Shown: positions 35,764-43,632 of the stretch, piece after piece | How the letters are laid out: every line of letters starts with the position of its first letter | Position numbering within the stretch: position 1 is the first letter of the stretch | DNA from: Craterilacuibacter sinensis | GTDB taxonomy: Bacteria; Pseudomonadota; Gammaproteobacteria; Burkholderiales; Chromobacteriaceae | Length of the DNA stretch: 43,632 nucleotides | Assembly (NCBI RefSeq): GCF_009831765.1 | Contig: NZ_WSSB01000010.1 | Location: 92,760 to 136,391 of the forward strand | Direction: 5' to 3' | Notes under the pieces: model-generated | The model's database searches: none | What the model was told of the DNA's origin: nothing | The model's input: only the letters and a program-made list of their open reading frames with translations | Position numbers and translations under genes: made by a program

Positions 35764-37524
35764 TCAGGCAGGATGGTGCTGATACAGGCTGTCGATCAGG
35801 TCACGGCAATGCTGGGTAATCACCTTGCGGCGCAGCTTCAGCGTCGGCGCCAGTTCACCCTTGTCCACACACCACGGTTTTTCCAGCAGCGCGAATTTCT
35901 TCACATGCTCCCAGTTACCGAAGTAGCGGTTGAAGCGTTTGACCTCGCGGTCTATCAGCGCCTGCACTTTGGGGTTGTGCGTCATTTCGGCATCGCTGGT
36001 ATAGGCGATCCCCTGCTGGGCACACCACTCCTTGAGCTTGTCGAATAGCGGCACAATCAGTGCGCCGGCAAACTTCTGCCCGTCGCCCACCACCATGACC
36101 TGGTCGATAAAGGCCGATTCCTTGAGCTTGTTCTCGATTACCTGCGGCGCAATGTATTTGCCGTTGGAAGTCTTGAACATTTCCTTCTTGCGGTCGGTGA
36201 TGGTCAGCACACCGTCGGCCATCTTGCCGATGTCGCCGGTATGCAGCCAGCCGTCGATAATGGTTTCTGCGGTCTGCTCGGCATCCTTGTAGTAGCCGAC
36301 CATCACATTGGGGCCCCGCACCAGAATCTCGCCATCGTCGGCTATCTTCACCTCGACATGCGGCAGCGGCACGCCAACCGAGCCGATGCGGACCTTGTCG
36401 GCATCGAACAGGTTAGCCGAAATCACCGGCGAGCATTCGGTCATGCCGTAGCCTTCGGCCACCATAATGCCGCAGGCCCACATCAGGCGTGCCAGACGCG
36501 GCTGCAGCGCGGCCGAGCCGACATTAATCCACTTGAGTTCGCCGCCCAGCGCCGTGCGCCACTTGCTGAAAATCAGCTTGTCGGCCAGCGCGTACTGCGC
36601 CTTTTGCCACAGCCCCATCTTGACGTTGGGGTCGAAATTCTCGGCCATCTCCAGCGCCCACAGATACAGCTTTTTCTTGTTGCCGGAGAGCTCGGACGCC
36701 TTGCCCGCCAGCTTTTCGTACAGTTTTTCCAGCACGCGCGGCACGGCGCTGAAGGTGTGCGGATGCACTTCCTGCAGCGCATTGGACAGCTGCTCGACAC
36801 CGGCAAAATAGATGCTGGTGCCGGAAGACATATAGTAGTAAACCCCGGCCCGCTCGAAGATATGCGACAGCGGCAGGAAAGACAGGGCGCGCAGCTTGCC
36901 TTCCGGCAGGCCGGTATGTTCGGCCGTTGCCGTCACGGTGCTGACTACATTGCGATGCGACAGCATGACGCCTTTGGAGCGGCCGGTCGTACCCGATGTG
37001 TAGATAATGGTAAACACGTCGTCGGCGCGGATGCTGTCACGCAGGCCGGCGAGCATGATATCGTCACCATCGGCACCCAGTGCCTCGACTTCGCGCCACG
37101 AGGACACGCCTTCGATATCGGCAAAGGAATAGATAGGACAGGTCAGTTTGCCCAGCGCATCATGTACTTTGCGCTGCATGGCTGCCGTGCCGGCAAAGGC
37201 CATTTTGACCCCGGCATGCATCAGGATATAGGTCGCGTCCTCGACGGTAATGGTCGGGTACAGCGGCACGCTGATGGCACCGATCTGCTGCAGGGCCAGA
37301 TCGACCAGAACCCATTCGGTCGAGTTGTCGGCCACGATGGCGACGCGGTCGCCACGGTTGATGCCCAGTTTGATAAAGCCATGGCTGACGCGGTTGACGG
37401 TTTCTACAACTTCAGGCGTCGAAAGGGTATGCCACTGCTTGCCTTTGCGTGTACTCAGGCAGTCATGGCGTGGTTGCGTTTCTAGCTGGTGATACAGAAA
37501 GTCAAATGCACGTTCAAGCTTCAT
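35764..37524 (-). CDS. Long-chain acyl-CoA synthetase (AMP-dependent ligase)
   Basis: A 586-residue ANL-superfamily enzyme (FadD15/ACSL-like) that activates fatty acids to acyl-CoA through an acyl-AMP. The ATP-binding P-loop is IIYTSGTTGRSKGVMLSHRN. GYGMTECSPVISANL is the A5 motif with the adenine site. DGWLHTGDIGKMADGVLTITDRKKEMFKTSNGKYIAPQ gives the A7/A8 hinge and the region leading to the catalytic Lys. The N-terminus ERAFDFLYHQLE and LPLSHIFERAGVYYYMSSG suit the long-chain group. The ATG at 37524 begins the family-like segment. A GTG at 37557 with GGGG upstream would add 11 residues and cannot be excluded. Monocistronic by context. Confidence 0.9.
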   Translation of the reverse strand: MKLERAFDFLYHQLETQPRHDCLSTRKGKQWHTLSTPEVVETVNRVSHGFIKLGINRGDRVAIVADNSTEWVLVDLALQQIGAISVPLYPTITVEDATYILMHAGVKMAFAGTAAMQRKVHDALGKLTCPIYSFADIEGVSSWREVEALGADGDDIMLAGLRDSIRADDVFTIIYTSGTTGRSKGVMLSHRNVVSTVTATAEHTGLPEGKLRALSFLPLSHIFERAGVYYYMSSGTSIYFAGVEQLSNALQEVHPHTFSAVPRVLEKLYEKLAGKASELSGNKKKLYLWALEMAENFDPNVKMGLWQKAQYALADKLIFSKWRTALGGELKWINVGSAALQPRLARLMWACGIMVAEGYGMTECSPVISANLFDADKVRIGSVGVPLPHVEVKIADDGEILVRGPNVMVGYYKDAEQTAETIIDGWLHTGDIGKMADGVLTITDRKKEMFKTSNGKYIAPQVIENKLKESAFIDQVMVVGDGQKFAGALIVPLFDKLKEWCAQQGIAYTSDAEMTHNPKVQALIDREVKRFNRYFGNWEHVKKFALLEKPWCVDKGELAPTLKLRRKVITQHCRDLIDSLYQHHPA

Positions 37525-37737
37525 CGCTTTATGTGGACCGAAATCGAAAGAGCGCACCTTATCCCCAATCGGCGAAGGTGTAAAGTATTGAACTTAGACG
37601 GCTTTGTCCGATATCAAACTGGAATTGGCAAAGACTGCACAATAAAACAATAGCAATTAGTCTCAAATTTACCGCATGCCACATGGCCGCATTTCTTAAC
37701 ATCTTCATACGTTTTACTTAAAAATCCGAGGCTTAAG

Positions 37738-38880
37738 ATGAAGTTTTCCACCCGCGCCATCCATGCCGGCTATCAGGCAAAAGCACACCAGGGCGCAGTG
37801 ATGCCGCCGATTTACCAAACCTCGGTATTTGCCTTCGAGCAGATCGGCGCCGACATGGAATTTTCCTATGCCCGCTCCGGCACACCGACCCGGGCAGCAC
37901 TGGAAGACTGCTTTGCCAGTCTGGAAAATGCCCGCCACGGCATGGCTTTTGCCAGCGGCATGGCTGCCATTGATGGCGTATTACGTGCCTTTTTGCAGCC
38001 GGGTGACGAGGTCATCGTCGTGGCCGACCTGTATGGCGGAGCCTGGCGTTTATTGTCCAAGGTGATGGCGCCGCTGGGGATCAAGGTCAGCTTTGTCGAT
38101 TTGACCGATCCGGCCAATCTGGAGGCCGCCATCAATCCTGCGGTCAAGCTGGTATGGCTGGAGTCGCCCACCAACCCGCTATTGAATCTGGTCGATATTG
38201 CCGCGCTGTCGGCCATTGCCCACGCCCATGGCGCACATGTCGCGATCGACAATACCTTTGCCACGCCTTATCTGCAGAACCCGCTCGATCTGGGTGCCGA
38301 TATCGTGGTGCACTCGGCCACCAAATATCTGGGCGGCCACTCCGATGTGCTACTGGGTCTGGTTGCGCTGAACGACGATGCGCTGCAGCAGAAAATCCGC
38401 TTTATCCAGAACTCGGCCGGCAATGTACCGGGGCCGCAGGACTGCTTTTTAGTGCTGCGCGGCATCAAGACGCTTGCGCTGAGAATGGAGCGCCATTGCG
38501 ACAATGCCGAAAAGGTCGCCGCTTTTCTAGTTGACCACCCTGCCATTGAAAAGGTGTTCTTCCCCGGCCTCACCGACCATCCGCAACACGCGCTGGCCAA
38601 GACACAGATGCGCCGTTTCGGCGGCATCATTTCCATCTATTTAAAGGAAGACACGCGCGAAGCCGCCAACCGCGTCGCCACCCGTCTGCAATTGTTCGCG
38701 CTGGCCGAATCGCTGGGCGGGGTCGAATCGCTGGTCAACCACAGCTGGACCATGTCGCACGGCTCGCTGCCTCCCGAACAGAAACGCGCACTGGGACTGC
38801 GCGAAGGCGGTTTGCGCCTATCTATAGGGATAGAAGATATAGACGACATTCTGGCCGATCTGGCTCAGGCGCTCGCCTGA
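37738..38880 (+). CDS. Trans-sulfuration PLP enzyme (cystathionine gamma-synthase / beta- or gamma-lyase family)
   Basis: A 380-residue Cys/Met-metabolism enzyme of fold type I. STRAIHAGYQA and MPPIYQTSVFAFE are at the N-terminus, and YARSGTPTRAALEDCFASLE is the phosphate and substrate region. ASGMAAIDGVLRAFLQPGD and ESPTNPLLN follow. VAIDNTFATPYLQNPLDLGADIVVHSATKYLGGHSDVL has ring-binding Asp171 and Schiff-base Lys196. LGGVESLVNHSWTMSHGSLPPEQK closes the active site; in this family the residues here separate synthases from lyases, but I cannot decide by eye. GAGG six bases before the ATG gives a good start. No methionine or cysteine gene is adjacent. Confidence 0.88.
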   Translation: MKFSTRAIHAGYQAKAHQGAVMPPIYQTSVFAFEQIGADMEFSYARSGTPTRAALEDCFASLENARHGMAFASGMAAIDGVLRAFLQPGDEVIVVADLYGGAWRLLSKVMAPLGIKVSFVDLTDPANLEAAINPAVKLVWLESPTNPLLNLVDIAALSAIAHAHGAHVAIDNTFATPYLQNPLDLGADIVVHSATKYLGGHSDVLLGLVALNDDALQQKIRFIQNSAGNVPGPQDCFLVLRGIKTLALRMERHCDNAEKVAAFLVDHPAIEKVFFPGLTDHPQHALAKTQMRRFGGIISIYLKEDTREAANRVATRLQLFALAESLGGVESLVNHSWTMSHGSLPPEQKRALGLREGGLRLSIGIEDIDDILADLAQALA

Positions 38881-38969
38881 TTGCCGGCACTTCGATAGCG
38901 GCGCAGCGAAGAATGCCCATAGAAATGACCGCCATGTCGCGGCGCTGGCTATCGATGTCCGGGAAACGA

Positions 38970-38999
38970 AAGACAAACAACTGTTTTAAAACGGATAAT
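38970..38999 (+). promoter_or_regulatory. Candidate promoter of the 58-residue protein
   Basis: AAGACA (38970-38975), 18 bases, GATAAT (38994-38999). It would start RNA near 39006, which would cut off part of the hairpin below; a more distal start is needed for the hairpin to form. Confidence 0.35.
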
Positions 39000-39001
39000 T
39001 G

Positions 39002-39018
39002 TCTCCAAACATTGGAGA
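39002..39018 (+). promoter_or_regulatory. Hairpin that hides the Shine-Dalgarno site
   Basis: TCTCCAA, loop ACA, TTGGAGA. The 3' arm contains GGAG (39014-39017), the Shine-Dalgarno site seven bases before the ATG at 39025. The short, weak stem could act as a temperature- or factor-sensitive switch. Confidence 0.5.
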
Positions 39019-39024
39019 ACAAAC

Positions 39025-39201
39025 ATGACAATCATACTGAGCGCTGTATTGATTTATTTCTTTGCACTACCGATCATCGGCGGTGCCTTTTCCCTGCTCA
39101 GCGGCATGCTCAAACCGCGCTTTCGCCGTGGTCAGGAGGAAGTACAGCGCAACTCGCCGTTCAATCCGTTTTACCAGCAGTCGCCATTCAATCTGGGCTG
39201 A
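39025..39201 (+). CDS. Small membrane protein, 58 residues, unknown function
   Basis: Begins MTIILSAVLIYFFALPIIGG, a single strongly hydrophobic segment (about 2-28), followed by a basic stretch (LKPRFRRGQEEV, about 29-40). A polar tail with two SPFN motifs (SPFNPFYQQSPFNLG) ends it. The positive charges after the helix suggest the N-terminus faces out. The GGAG Shine-Dalgarno at the right distance and the terminator 20 bases after the stop make it a convincing gene although it is short. I do not recognise the family. It stands between the PLP enzyme and a convergent dehydrogenase gene. Confidence 0.8.
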   Translation: MTIILSAVLIYFFALPIIGGAFSLLSGMLKPRFRRGQEEVQRNSPFNPFYQQSPFNLG

Positions 39202-39220
39202 GAAAAACCGGCTGGTGATC

Positions 39221-39249
39221 AAGGGCAAGGCGCAGGCCTTGCCCTTTTT
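39221..39249. terminator. Intrinsic terminator
   Basis: AAGGGCAAGGC, loop GCAG, GCCTTGCCCTT, then TTT: 11 perfect pairs between two convergent genes (small protein on +, dehydrogenase on -). Confidence 0.85.
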
Positions 39250-39259
39250 GCGTGCCGCT

Positions 39260-42091
39260 TTAAGCTGCGCGCGTCACCTTGTCCACCAGCACCATCAGAT
39301 GCTGGTAATCGAGGCCAGAATGTTCGGACAGGCCGATCTCGCAAGTCGCACTATTGGAATAGCCGCCACTGCAATGGCTGACCTGAGGGCGCAAATCCTT
39401 CAGCGCCGAAGCATTCAGCTCGGGATAGGTAAAGCCCTTGTCGCCGGCAAAACCGCAACAGGTCACCCCGCCCGGCACCGTCACCCTGGTCGCGCAGCGC
39501 CGCGCCAGCGCTTCCAGCATCGCTGCCTGACCGCTTTTACGCATCGAACACACCACATGCAGCGCCACATCCTCATCCAGCGGGCTGAACTGCAGATAGT
39601 CGGCAGCCACTTCATGCACAAAGCGCGTCACGTCGTAAATCTGTAGCGGCGTGTCCTGCAAGCCCTCCAGCAGCGCCACCGTGCAGACCCCGTTGTCGAC
39701 AATGACCGGCCAGCGGCCATTGTCACTGGCCAGCAATAGCGCCGCCTCCACCTCCATACGCTTGGCCTCAGCCGCGTCCATCGCGCCTTTGGAGTGAAAA
39801 GGCGTGCCGCAGCACAGATTGCCCAGATCCGCCGGATATAGCAGCGCATAACCGGCTTTTTCCAGCACCGAAGCGACCACCTGATTCACCGGACGCGCAT
39901 CCGGCGCCGCACCCGAGGGTACAAAGGTACGCGTCAGGCAGGACGGCAGATACACCACCTTGCGCACGCTGTCCGCCTTGCCCGGCAACGCGCTAAAACG
40001 CCCTGCACCACGCGGGAAATGGCGCGACCAGTGCGGCACGCGCGTACCCAGCACCCGGCGCAAGCCCTGCATCAAGGCCGCCGTGCCGCCCTCGCCCGCC
40101 ACCTTCTCAAAGCCGGCAAGCAGACGCAAACCGGTTCGTGCCGCGCTGCTGGCCAGGCCATAATGCCGTGCCAGCGTCGCGGCCCGCTTGCGGTCGCTGT
40201 CGCCCAGTGCCGCTTCGCGCAGGCCCAGCGTGAGCCGGCCGGTATTGATCCCCACCGGGCACGCCGTCTCGCACAAGCCGCAGGCGACACAGGTTTGCTC
40301 GCCGGCATAGACATAAGACGCCTCCATTTGCTGCAAGGCGGCAGGCTCGGTGCCGCTTGCCGCCAGCGCCGCGATTTCGCGCCGCGCGACAATCCGCTGG
40401 CGCGGCGTCAGTGTCAGTGCGCGGCTGGGGCATTGCGCCTCGCAAAAACCGCACTCGATGCATTTGTCGATAATGGGGTTGGCCACCGGCATGGGCTTGA
40501 GATGTTTGACATGCAAGAGCTTGTCCTGCGACAGGATCACATCGGGGTTGAGCATGCCCTGAGGATCAAACAGCAGCTTGATTTCCTGCATCACGCGGTA
40601 GGCATCCGCCCCCCACTCCAGCTCGACAAAGGGCGCCATATTGCGCCCGGTGCCATGCTCGGCCTTGACCGCGCCCTCGTACTCGACCGCCACCAGCTGG
40701 CACACGTCTTCCAGAAAAGCCTGATAACGCCCGATTTCGGCCTCGCCGGAAAAGTCAGGGGTAAACACGAAGTGCAGATTGCCTTCCAGCGCATGGCCGA
40801 AAATGATGGCCTCGTGATAGCCGTGGCGCTGGAACAGGGCCTGCAGCTTGAGCGTGCCCTCCGCCAGATGCTCGATCGGAAACACCACATCCTCGATAAT
40901 CACCGTCGTCCCGGTCGCGCGCATCGCCCCGACACTGGGGAACATGCCCTTGCGGATATTCCATAGCCGGGTCGTTTCGGCGGCATCACTACTGAACACG
41001 AGCGGCGCCAATGCGTAAAACGGCGCAAGCAAAGCGCTGATGGCTGCGCACTGGCGCTGCAAATCCGCTGCGGACTCGGCGCGGGTTTCAATCAGGATGG
41101 CCGCCGCCGTATCGGGCAGGCTGCGTATCAGCGCCGGCACGCCGGCCTTGTTTTCGACCGAGCGCAGGCTGGCCCTATCCAGCAGTTCGGCCGCGGCTAC
41201 CTGATCCTTATGCTGTGCCAGCACCGAGATAGCCTGACAGGCCGTGCCGATGTCGGGGTAAAACACCAGGGCCGATGCCTTATGCGCCCAGTCGGGCACG
41301 GTGTGATACACCACCTCGGACACGAAGGCCAGCGTGCCTTCGCTGCCCACCATCAGATGCAGCAAGATGGCCAGCGGGTCGGTGTAGTCCACCAGCGCAT
41401 TCAGGCTATAACCGGTGGTGTTCTTCATCTTGTACTTGCGCCGTATCCTGGCCGCGAGCGTCTCGTTCCCCTGCACGCGCAGGGCCAAGCCCGACAAGGC
41501 CGACAGCAAGCCGGCATGGCTCTCGCGAAACGCCGCCACACTAGCCTCGTCCGAGGTATCGAGCAAGGTGCCGTCTGCCAGGATCAGGCGCAGGCTGCGC
41601 ACGGTACGATAACTGTTCTGCGCCGTGCCGCAGCACATCCCGCTTGAATTATTGTTGACGATGCCGCCGATCATCGCCGCATTCAGCGTGGCCGGGTCCG
41701 GGCCTATCTTGCGCCCGTAGGGCAAGAGCGCGGCATTGGCCGCCGCCCCCAGTACGCCCGGCTGCAAACGGATGGCCGCGCCATGATCCAGCACCTCCAG
41801 CGCATTCCACGCATCCCCCGCCACCAGCAAGATGGAATCGCTGACCGCCTGCCCAGACAAGGACGTACCCGCCGCACGGAAAGTGACCGGCAAAGCCAGT
41901 GCCGCCGCCTCGGCCAGCAACAGCCTGACCTCGTCCTCGTTATGCGTTTTCACCACCACCTTGGGCGTTAGCCGGTAGCAGGACGCATCGGTGCCATAAG
42001 TCAGCGTGGACAGCGGATCGGTATAGATGCGCCGGCTGTCGATACGACCACTAATACGCCGGACAAAGCTTTGGTAGGCGGCAGGCAACAT
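39260..42091 (-). CDS. FAD-binding and iron-sulfur oxidoreductase, D-lactate dehydrogenase-like
   Basis: A 943-residue fusion. Residues 1-260 are a PCMH-type FAD domain: the PP-loop RAAGTSLSGQAVSDSILLV, then NAAMIGGIVNNNSSGMCCGT. The FAD-oxidase C-terminal domain follows (GHALEGNLHFVFTPDF, and EYEGAVKAEHGTGRNMAPFVELEWG with His/Glu near the active site). A dicluster ferredoxin part has CIECGFCEAQCPSRALTLTPRQR and CVACGLCETACPVG. The end has the CCG-type cysteine motifs NLCCGTPFHSKG and VTCCGFAGDKGF. The architecture is that of Dld-II/GlcD-F fusions, which oxidise D-lactate or other 2-hydroxy acids and reduce the respiratory chain. The ATG at 42091 has GGAG eight bases ahead. Substrate is inferred. 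Confidence 0.87.
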   Translation of the reverse strand: MLPAAYQSFVRRISGRIDSRRIYTDPLSTLTYGTDASCYRLTPKVVVKTHNEDEVRLLLAEAAALALPVTFRAAGTSLSGQAVSDSILLVAGDAWNALEVLDHGAAIRLQPGVLGAAANAALLPYGRKIGPDPATLNAAMIGGIVNNNSSGMCCGTAQNSYRTVRSLRLILADGTLLDTSDEASVAAFRESHAGLLSALSGLALRVQGNETLAARIRRKYKMKNTTGYSLNALVDYTDPLAILLHLMVGSEGTLAFVSEVVYHTVPDWAHKASALVFYPDIGTACQAISVLAQHKDQVAAAELLDRASLRSVENKAGVPALIRSLPDTAAAILIETRAESAADLQRQCAAISALLAPFYALAPLVFSSDAAETTRLWNIRKGMFPSVGAMRATGTTVIIEDVVFPIEHLAEGTLKLQALFQRHGYHEAIIFGHALEGNLHFVFTPDFSGEAEIGRYQAFLEDVCQLVAVEYEGAVKAEHGTGRNMAPFVELEWGADAYRVMQEIKLLFDPQGMLNPDVILSQDKLLHVKHLKPMPVANPIIDKCIECGFCEAQCPSRALTLTPRQRIVARREIAALAASGTEPAALQQMEASYVYAGEQTCVACGLCETACPVGINTGRLTLGLREAALGDSDRKRAATLARHYGLASSAARTGLRLLAGFEKVAGEGGTAALMQGLRRVLGTRVPHWSRHFPRGAGRFSALPGKADSVRKVVYLPSCLTRTFVPSGAAPDARPVNQVVASVLEKAGYALLYPADLGNLCCGTPFHSKGAMDAAEAKRMEVEAALLLASDNGRWPVIVDNGVCTVALLEGLQDTPLQIYDVTRFVHEVAADYLQFSPLDEDVALHVVCSMRKSGQAAMLEALARRCATRVTVPGGVTCCGFAGDKGFTYPELNASALKDLRPQVSHCSGGYSNSATCEIGLSEHSGLDYQHLMVLVDKVTRAA

Positions 42092-42224
42092 GCAAATTGC
42101 TCCAGGACTCAGGTCATCAATAGGACAAAGTTTGCCACAGTCAGCGCACTTGCCCCATGCGGGGATGCCCCTATCCATGACTATGAATTATCCTGACGTG
42201 AAAACCACAAGCGGGAATACAAAC

Positions 42225-42776
42225 ATGCTGATGCACAAAGACAAGGCCACCTTGCTGGTGGTGGATATACAGGACAAGCTCACCCCCGCCATTGCTGGCG
42301 CGCAAAACCTGATCGCGCGCGCACGCTGGCTCATCGCGGCCGCCCATGATTGTGCCCTGCCGGTGGTGTTTTCCGAACAGTATCCGCAGGGGCTGGGCCA
42401 CACTCTGGCCGAGTTAAGCGCCGCCGCCCCCGATGCAGTGCATGTCGAAAAGCTGCACTTCTCCTGCATTAGTGCCGGTTGCCTGCCGCGCAGCCTGCTT
42501 GAACGCGAACAGGTGATCGTGTGCGGCATGGAAACCCATGTCTGCGTGCTGCAGACGGTGCTGGGGCTGCTGCAACTGGGCAAACAGGTATTCGTGGTCG
42601 CCGATGTGGTCGGCAGCCGTGCCGACAGCGACAAGGAGTTGGGGCTGCAAAGAATGCGGGACGCGGGCGCGGTGCTGGTCAGCCGCGAAATGGTGCTGTT
42701 CGAGATGCTGGAAAAATCCGGCAGCGAGCAGTTCAAGGCAATGAGCAAGAAGTATCTGGTCGGCGAACAGCCGTGA
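42225..42776 (+). CDS. Isochorismatase-family cysteine hydrolase
   Basis: A 183-residue hydrolase of the YcaC/nicotinamidase-related group. The catalytic triad is visible: Asp14 in LLVVDIQDKL, Lys76 in HVEKLHFSC, and Cys107 in GMETHVCVLQT, followed by the cis-peptide region VCGMETH. ADVVGSRADSDKELGLQRMRDAGA is the usual C-terminal part. The substrate of this subgroup is generally unknown. The ATG at 42225 has GGGA about nine bases upstream; a second ATG lies six bases on, and ATGs at 42177 and 42183 in the same frame would lengthen the N-terminus without resemblance. Divergent from the dehydrogenase gene, with 133 bases between. Confidence 0.85.
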   Translation: MLMHKDKATLLVVDIQDKLTPAIAGAQNLIARARWLIAAAHDCALPVVFSEQYPQGLGHTLAELSAAAPDAVHVEKLHFSCISAGCLPRSLLEREQVIVCGMETHVCVLQTVLGLLQLGKQVFVVADVVGSRADSDKELGLQRMRDAGAVLVSREMVLFEMLEKSGSEQFKAMSKKYLVGEQP

Positions 42777-42937
42777 TGGCCAGGTAGGATGCTTAATTAA
42801 GAGGGCATCACCTGCCGGAAGGCGAAATTGCTGGCTTACGCTGCGGGTGGCGGCTAACCCGTCTTTGCGAAAACAGCAAGGCAAAGCACCCTGCGCTACT
42901 TGTAAAACGCGTAACAGATAGTCCGGGGCTTAACAAT

Positions 42938-43543
42938 ATGCACATAGCCATCCTTACCTTCGAAGGGTTCAATGAACTCGACTCCTTGATCGCCTTGGGG
43001 ATACTTAATCGCATCAAAAAACCGGGCTGGCGAGTTACGCTCTCATGCCCAACGCCGTCGGTCACCTCCATGAACGGCGTCACCGTGCATGCCCAGTCAA
43101 CATTAGCCGAAGCCTGCGCGGCCGATGCCGTGATAATCGGCAGCGGTATGCAGACTCGGGACATCGTCAACACCCCGGCGCTCATGGCGCAGCTCCAGCT
43201 AGATCCGGCACGGCAGCTGATTGGCGCCCAATGCTCCGGCACGCTGATTCTGGCCAAGCTCGGACTCCTCGGAAACGTCCCTGCATGTACTGACCTGATT
43301 ACAAAACCTTGGGTACAGGAGGCGGGCATTGCCGTGATTGACCAGCCCTTCTACGCGCAAGGTAACGTTGCAAGCGCAGGTGGCTGCCTGGCATCACCGT
43401 ATCTTGCCGCTTGGGTTATTGCACGCACCGAGGACGAAGAAGCCGCGAGAAACGCACTTCACTATGTCGCGCCGGTTGGCGAGAAGGAAGAGTATGTTTC
43501 CCGTGCCATGAAGAATATTGCACCCTATCTGCCATCACCCTAG
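42938..43543 (+). CDS. DJ-1/PfpI family protein
   Basis: A 201-residue class I glutamine amidotransferase-like protein. IAILTFEGFNELDSLIALGIL has the conserved Glu13, and IGAQCSGTLILAKLGLL the nucleophile-elbow Cys99. ASAGGCLASPYLAAWVIART is the end of the fold. Relatives act as deglycase, chaperone or isonitrile-hydratase-like enzymes; the actual role cannot be read. A GGGG nine bases before the ATG (GTCCGGGGCTTAACAAT) is a usable ribosome site. Confidence 0.82.
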   Translation: MHIAILTFEGFNELDSLIALGILNRIKKPGWRVTLSCPTPSVTSMNGVTVHAQSTLAEACAADAVIIGSGMQTRDIVNTPALMAQLQLDPARQLIGAQCSGTLILAKLGLLGNVPACTDLITKPWVQEAGIAVIDQPFYAQGNVASAGGCLASPYLAAWVIARTEDEEAARNALHYVAPVGEKEEYVSRAMKNIAPYLPSP

Positions 43544-43584
43544 TCATGACGACCAAGTTGGCCGGTAAGGGTTAGGCGTGTGGG

Positions 43585-43632
43585 TTAGCGCGTAGATACC
43601 GTCTTGCCCATCATGCGGTCAAGTAGTCCGAT
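43585..43632 (-). CDS. Possible C-terminus of a gene running in from the right edge
   Basis: Reading the minus strand from the window end gives an open frame of 15 residues ending LLDRMMGKTVSTR and a TAA. The wording looks protein-like but is far too short to assign. It could be chance. Confidence 0.25.
   Translation of the reverse strand: MGLLDRMMGKTVSTR

Noticed and set aside
36241-37485. A 414-codon open frame opposite the acyl-CoA synthetase
   Set aside because: Antisense shadow of a complete, motif-bearing gene.

Overview
The window looks like chromosomal DNA of a betaproteobacterium, most likely order Neisseriales (Chromobacterium/Vogesella/Chitinibacter-like). This rests on the GC-rich housekeeping genes (gltBD, an Orn/Lys/Arg decarboxylase, a ComEA-like protein), the -10-like motif CCCGTAAAAT and the general gene style. 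No rRNA or tRNA gene was seen, so the assignment is only an inference.

Positions 1-24233 are an O-antigen/exopolysaccharide locus. It opens with rfbB, a gene for a locus-specific RfaH/NusG paralogue, and then a leader that carries a perfect ops element (core of JUMPstart, 2264-2275). A long gene-dense + strand run follows, from 2309 to 20843. It holds an EPS-type MarR regulator, rfbA-rfbD-rfbC (dTDP-L-rhamnose), and then an E3 reductase, rfbF, rfbG and rfbH (CDP-3,6-dideoxy-4-keto-hexose). These are followed by a two-gene transketolase, an SDR, a Wzx flippase, an abequosyltransferase-like GT2, wecB, a GT4, an EpsG/Wzy-like protein, two further GT2s and galU. The order rfbB..rfbH-X-wzx-rfbV-like is strikingly like the Salmonella rfb cluster, but the abequose synthase position (rfbJ) is taken by the split transketolase plus SDR. 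I infer a CDP-linked sugar carrying a two-carbon branch. From about 14200 to 19980 the DNA turns visibly AT-rich, and it changes back abruptly inside the first codons of galU. A WecA/WbpL-type initiating transferase (- strand) and a WbpM/CapD-type dehydratase (+) close the locus.

Positions 24309-31219 hold a ComEA-like helix-hairpin-helix protein and the gltB-gltD operon on the - strand. The operon is interrupted by a small four-helix-bundle (S23/Avd-like) gene lying between G-rich inverted ends. The same pair of ends, without the gene, sits in frame inside rfbB and again at the left window edge. Together they look like a full element and two short derivatives of one family.

Positions 31472-43632 are ordinary metabolism: a cardiolipin-synthase-like PLD protein, an Orn/Lys/Arg decarboxylase behind a strong promoter and a long structured leader, and a long-chain acyl-CoA synthetase. 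Next come a Cys/Met-metabolism PLP enzyme, an unlisted 58-residue membrane protein with a Shine-Dalgarno site held in a hairpin, a large FAD/FeS dehydrogenase, an isochorismatase-fold hydrolase and a DJ-1/PfpI protein. The last bases may be the C-terminus of a gene on the - strand. Three strong intrinsic terminators separate these units, and several dispersed repeat families (REP/BIME-like pairs; CTTCTCCC..GGATGAGGG repeats) occupy gaps.
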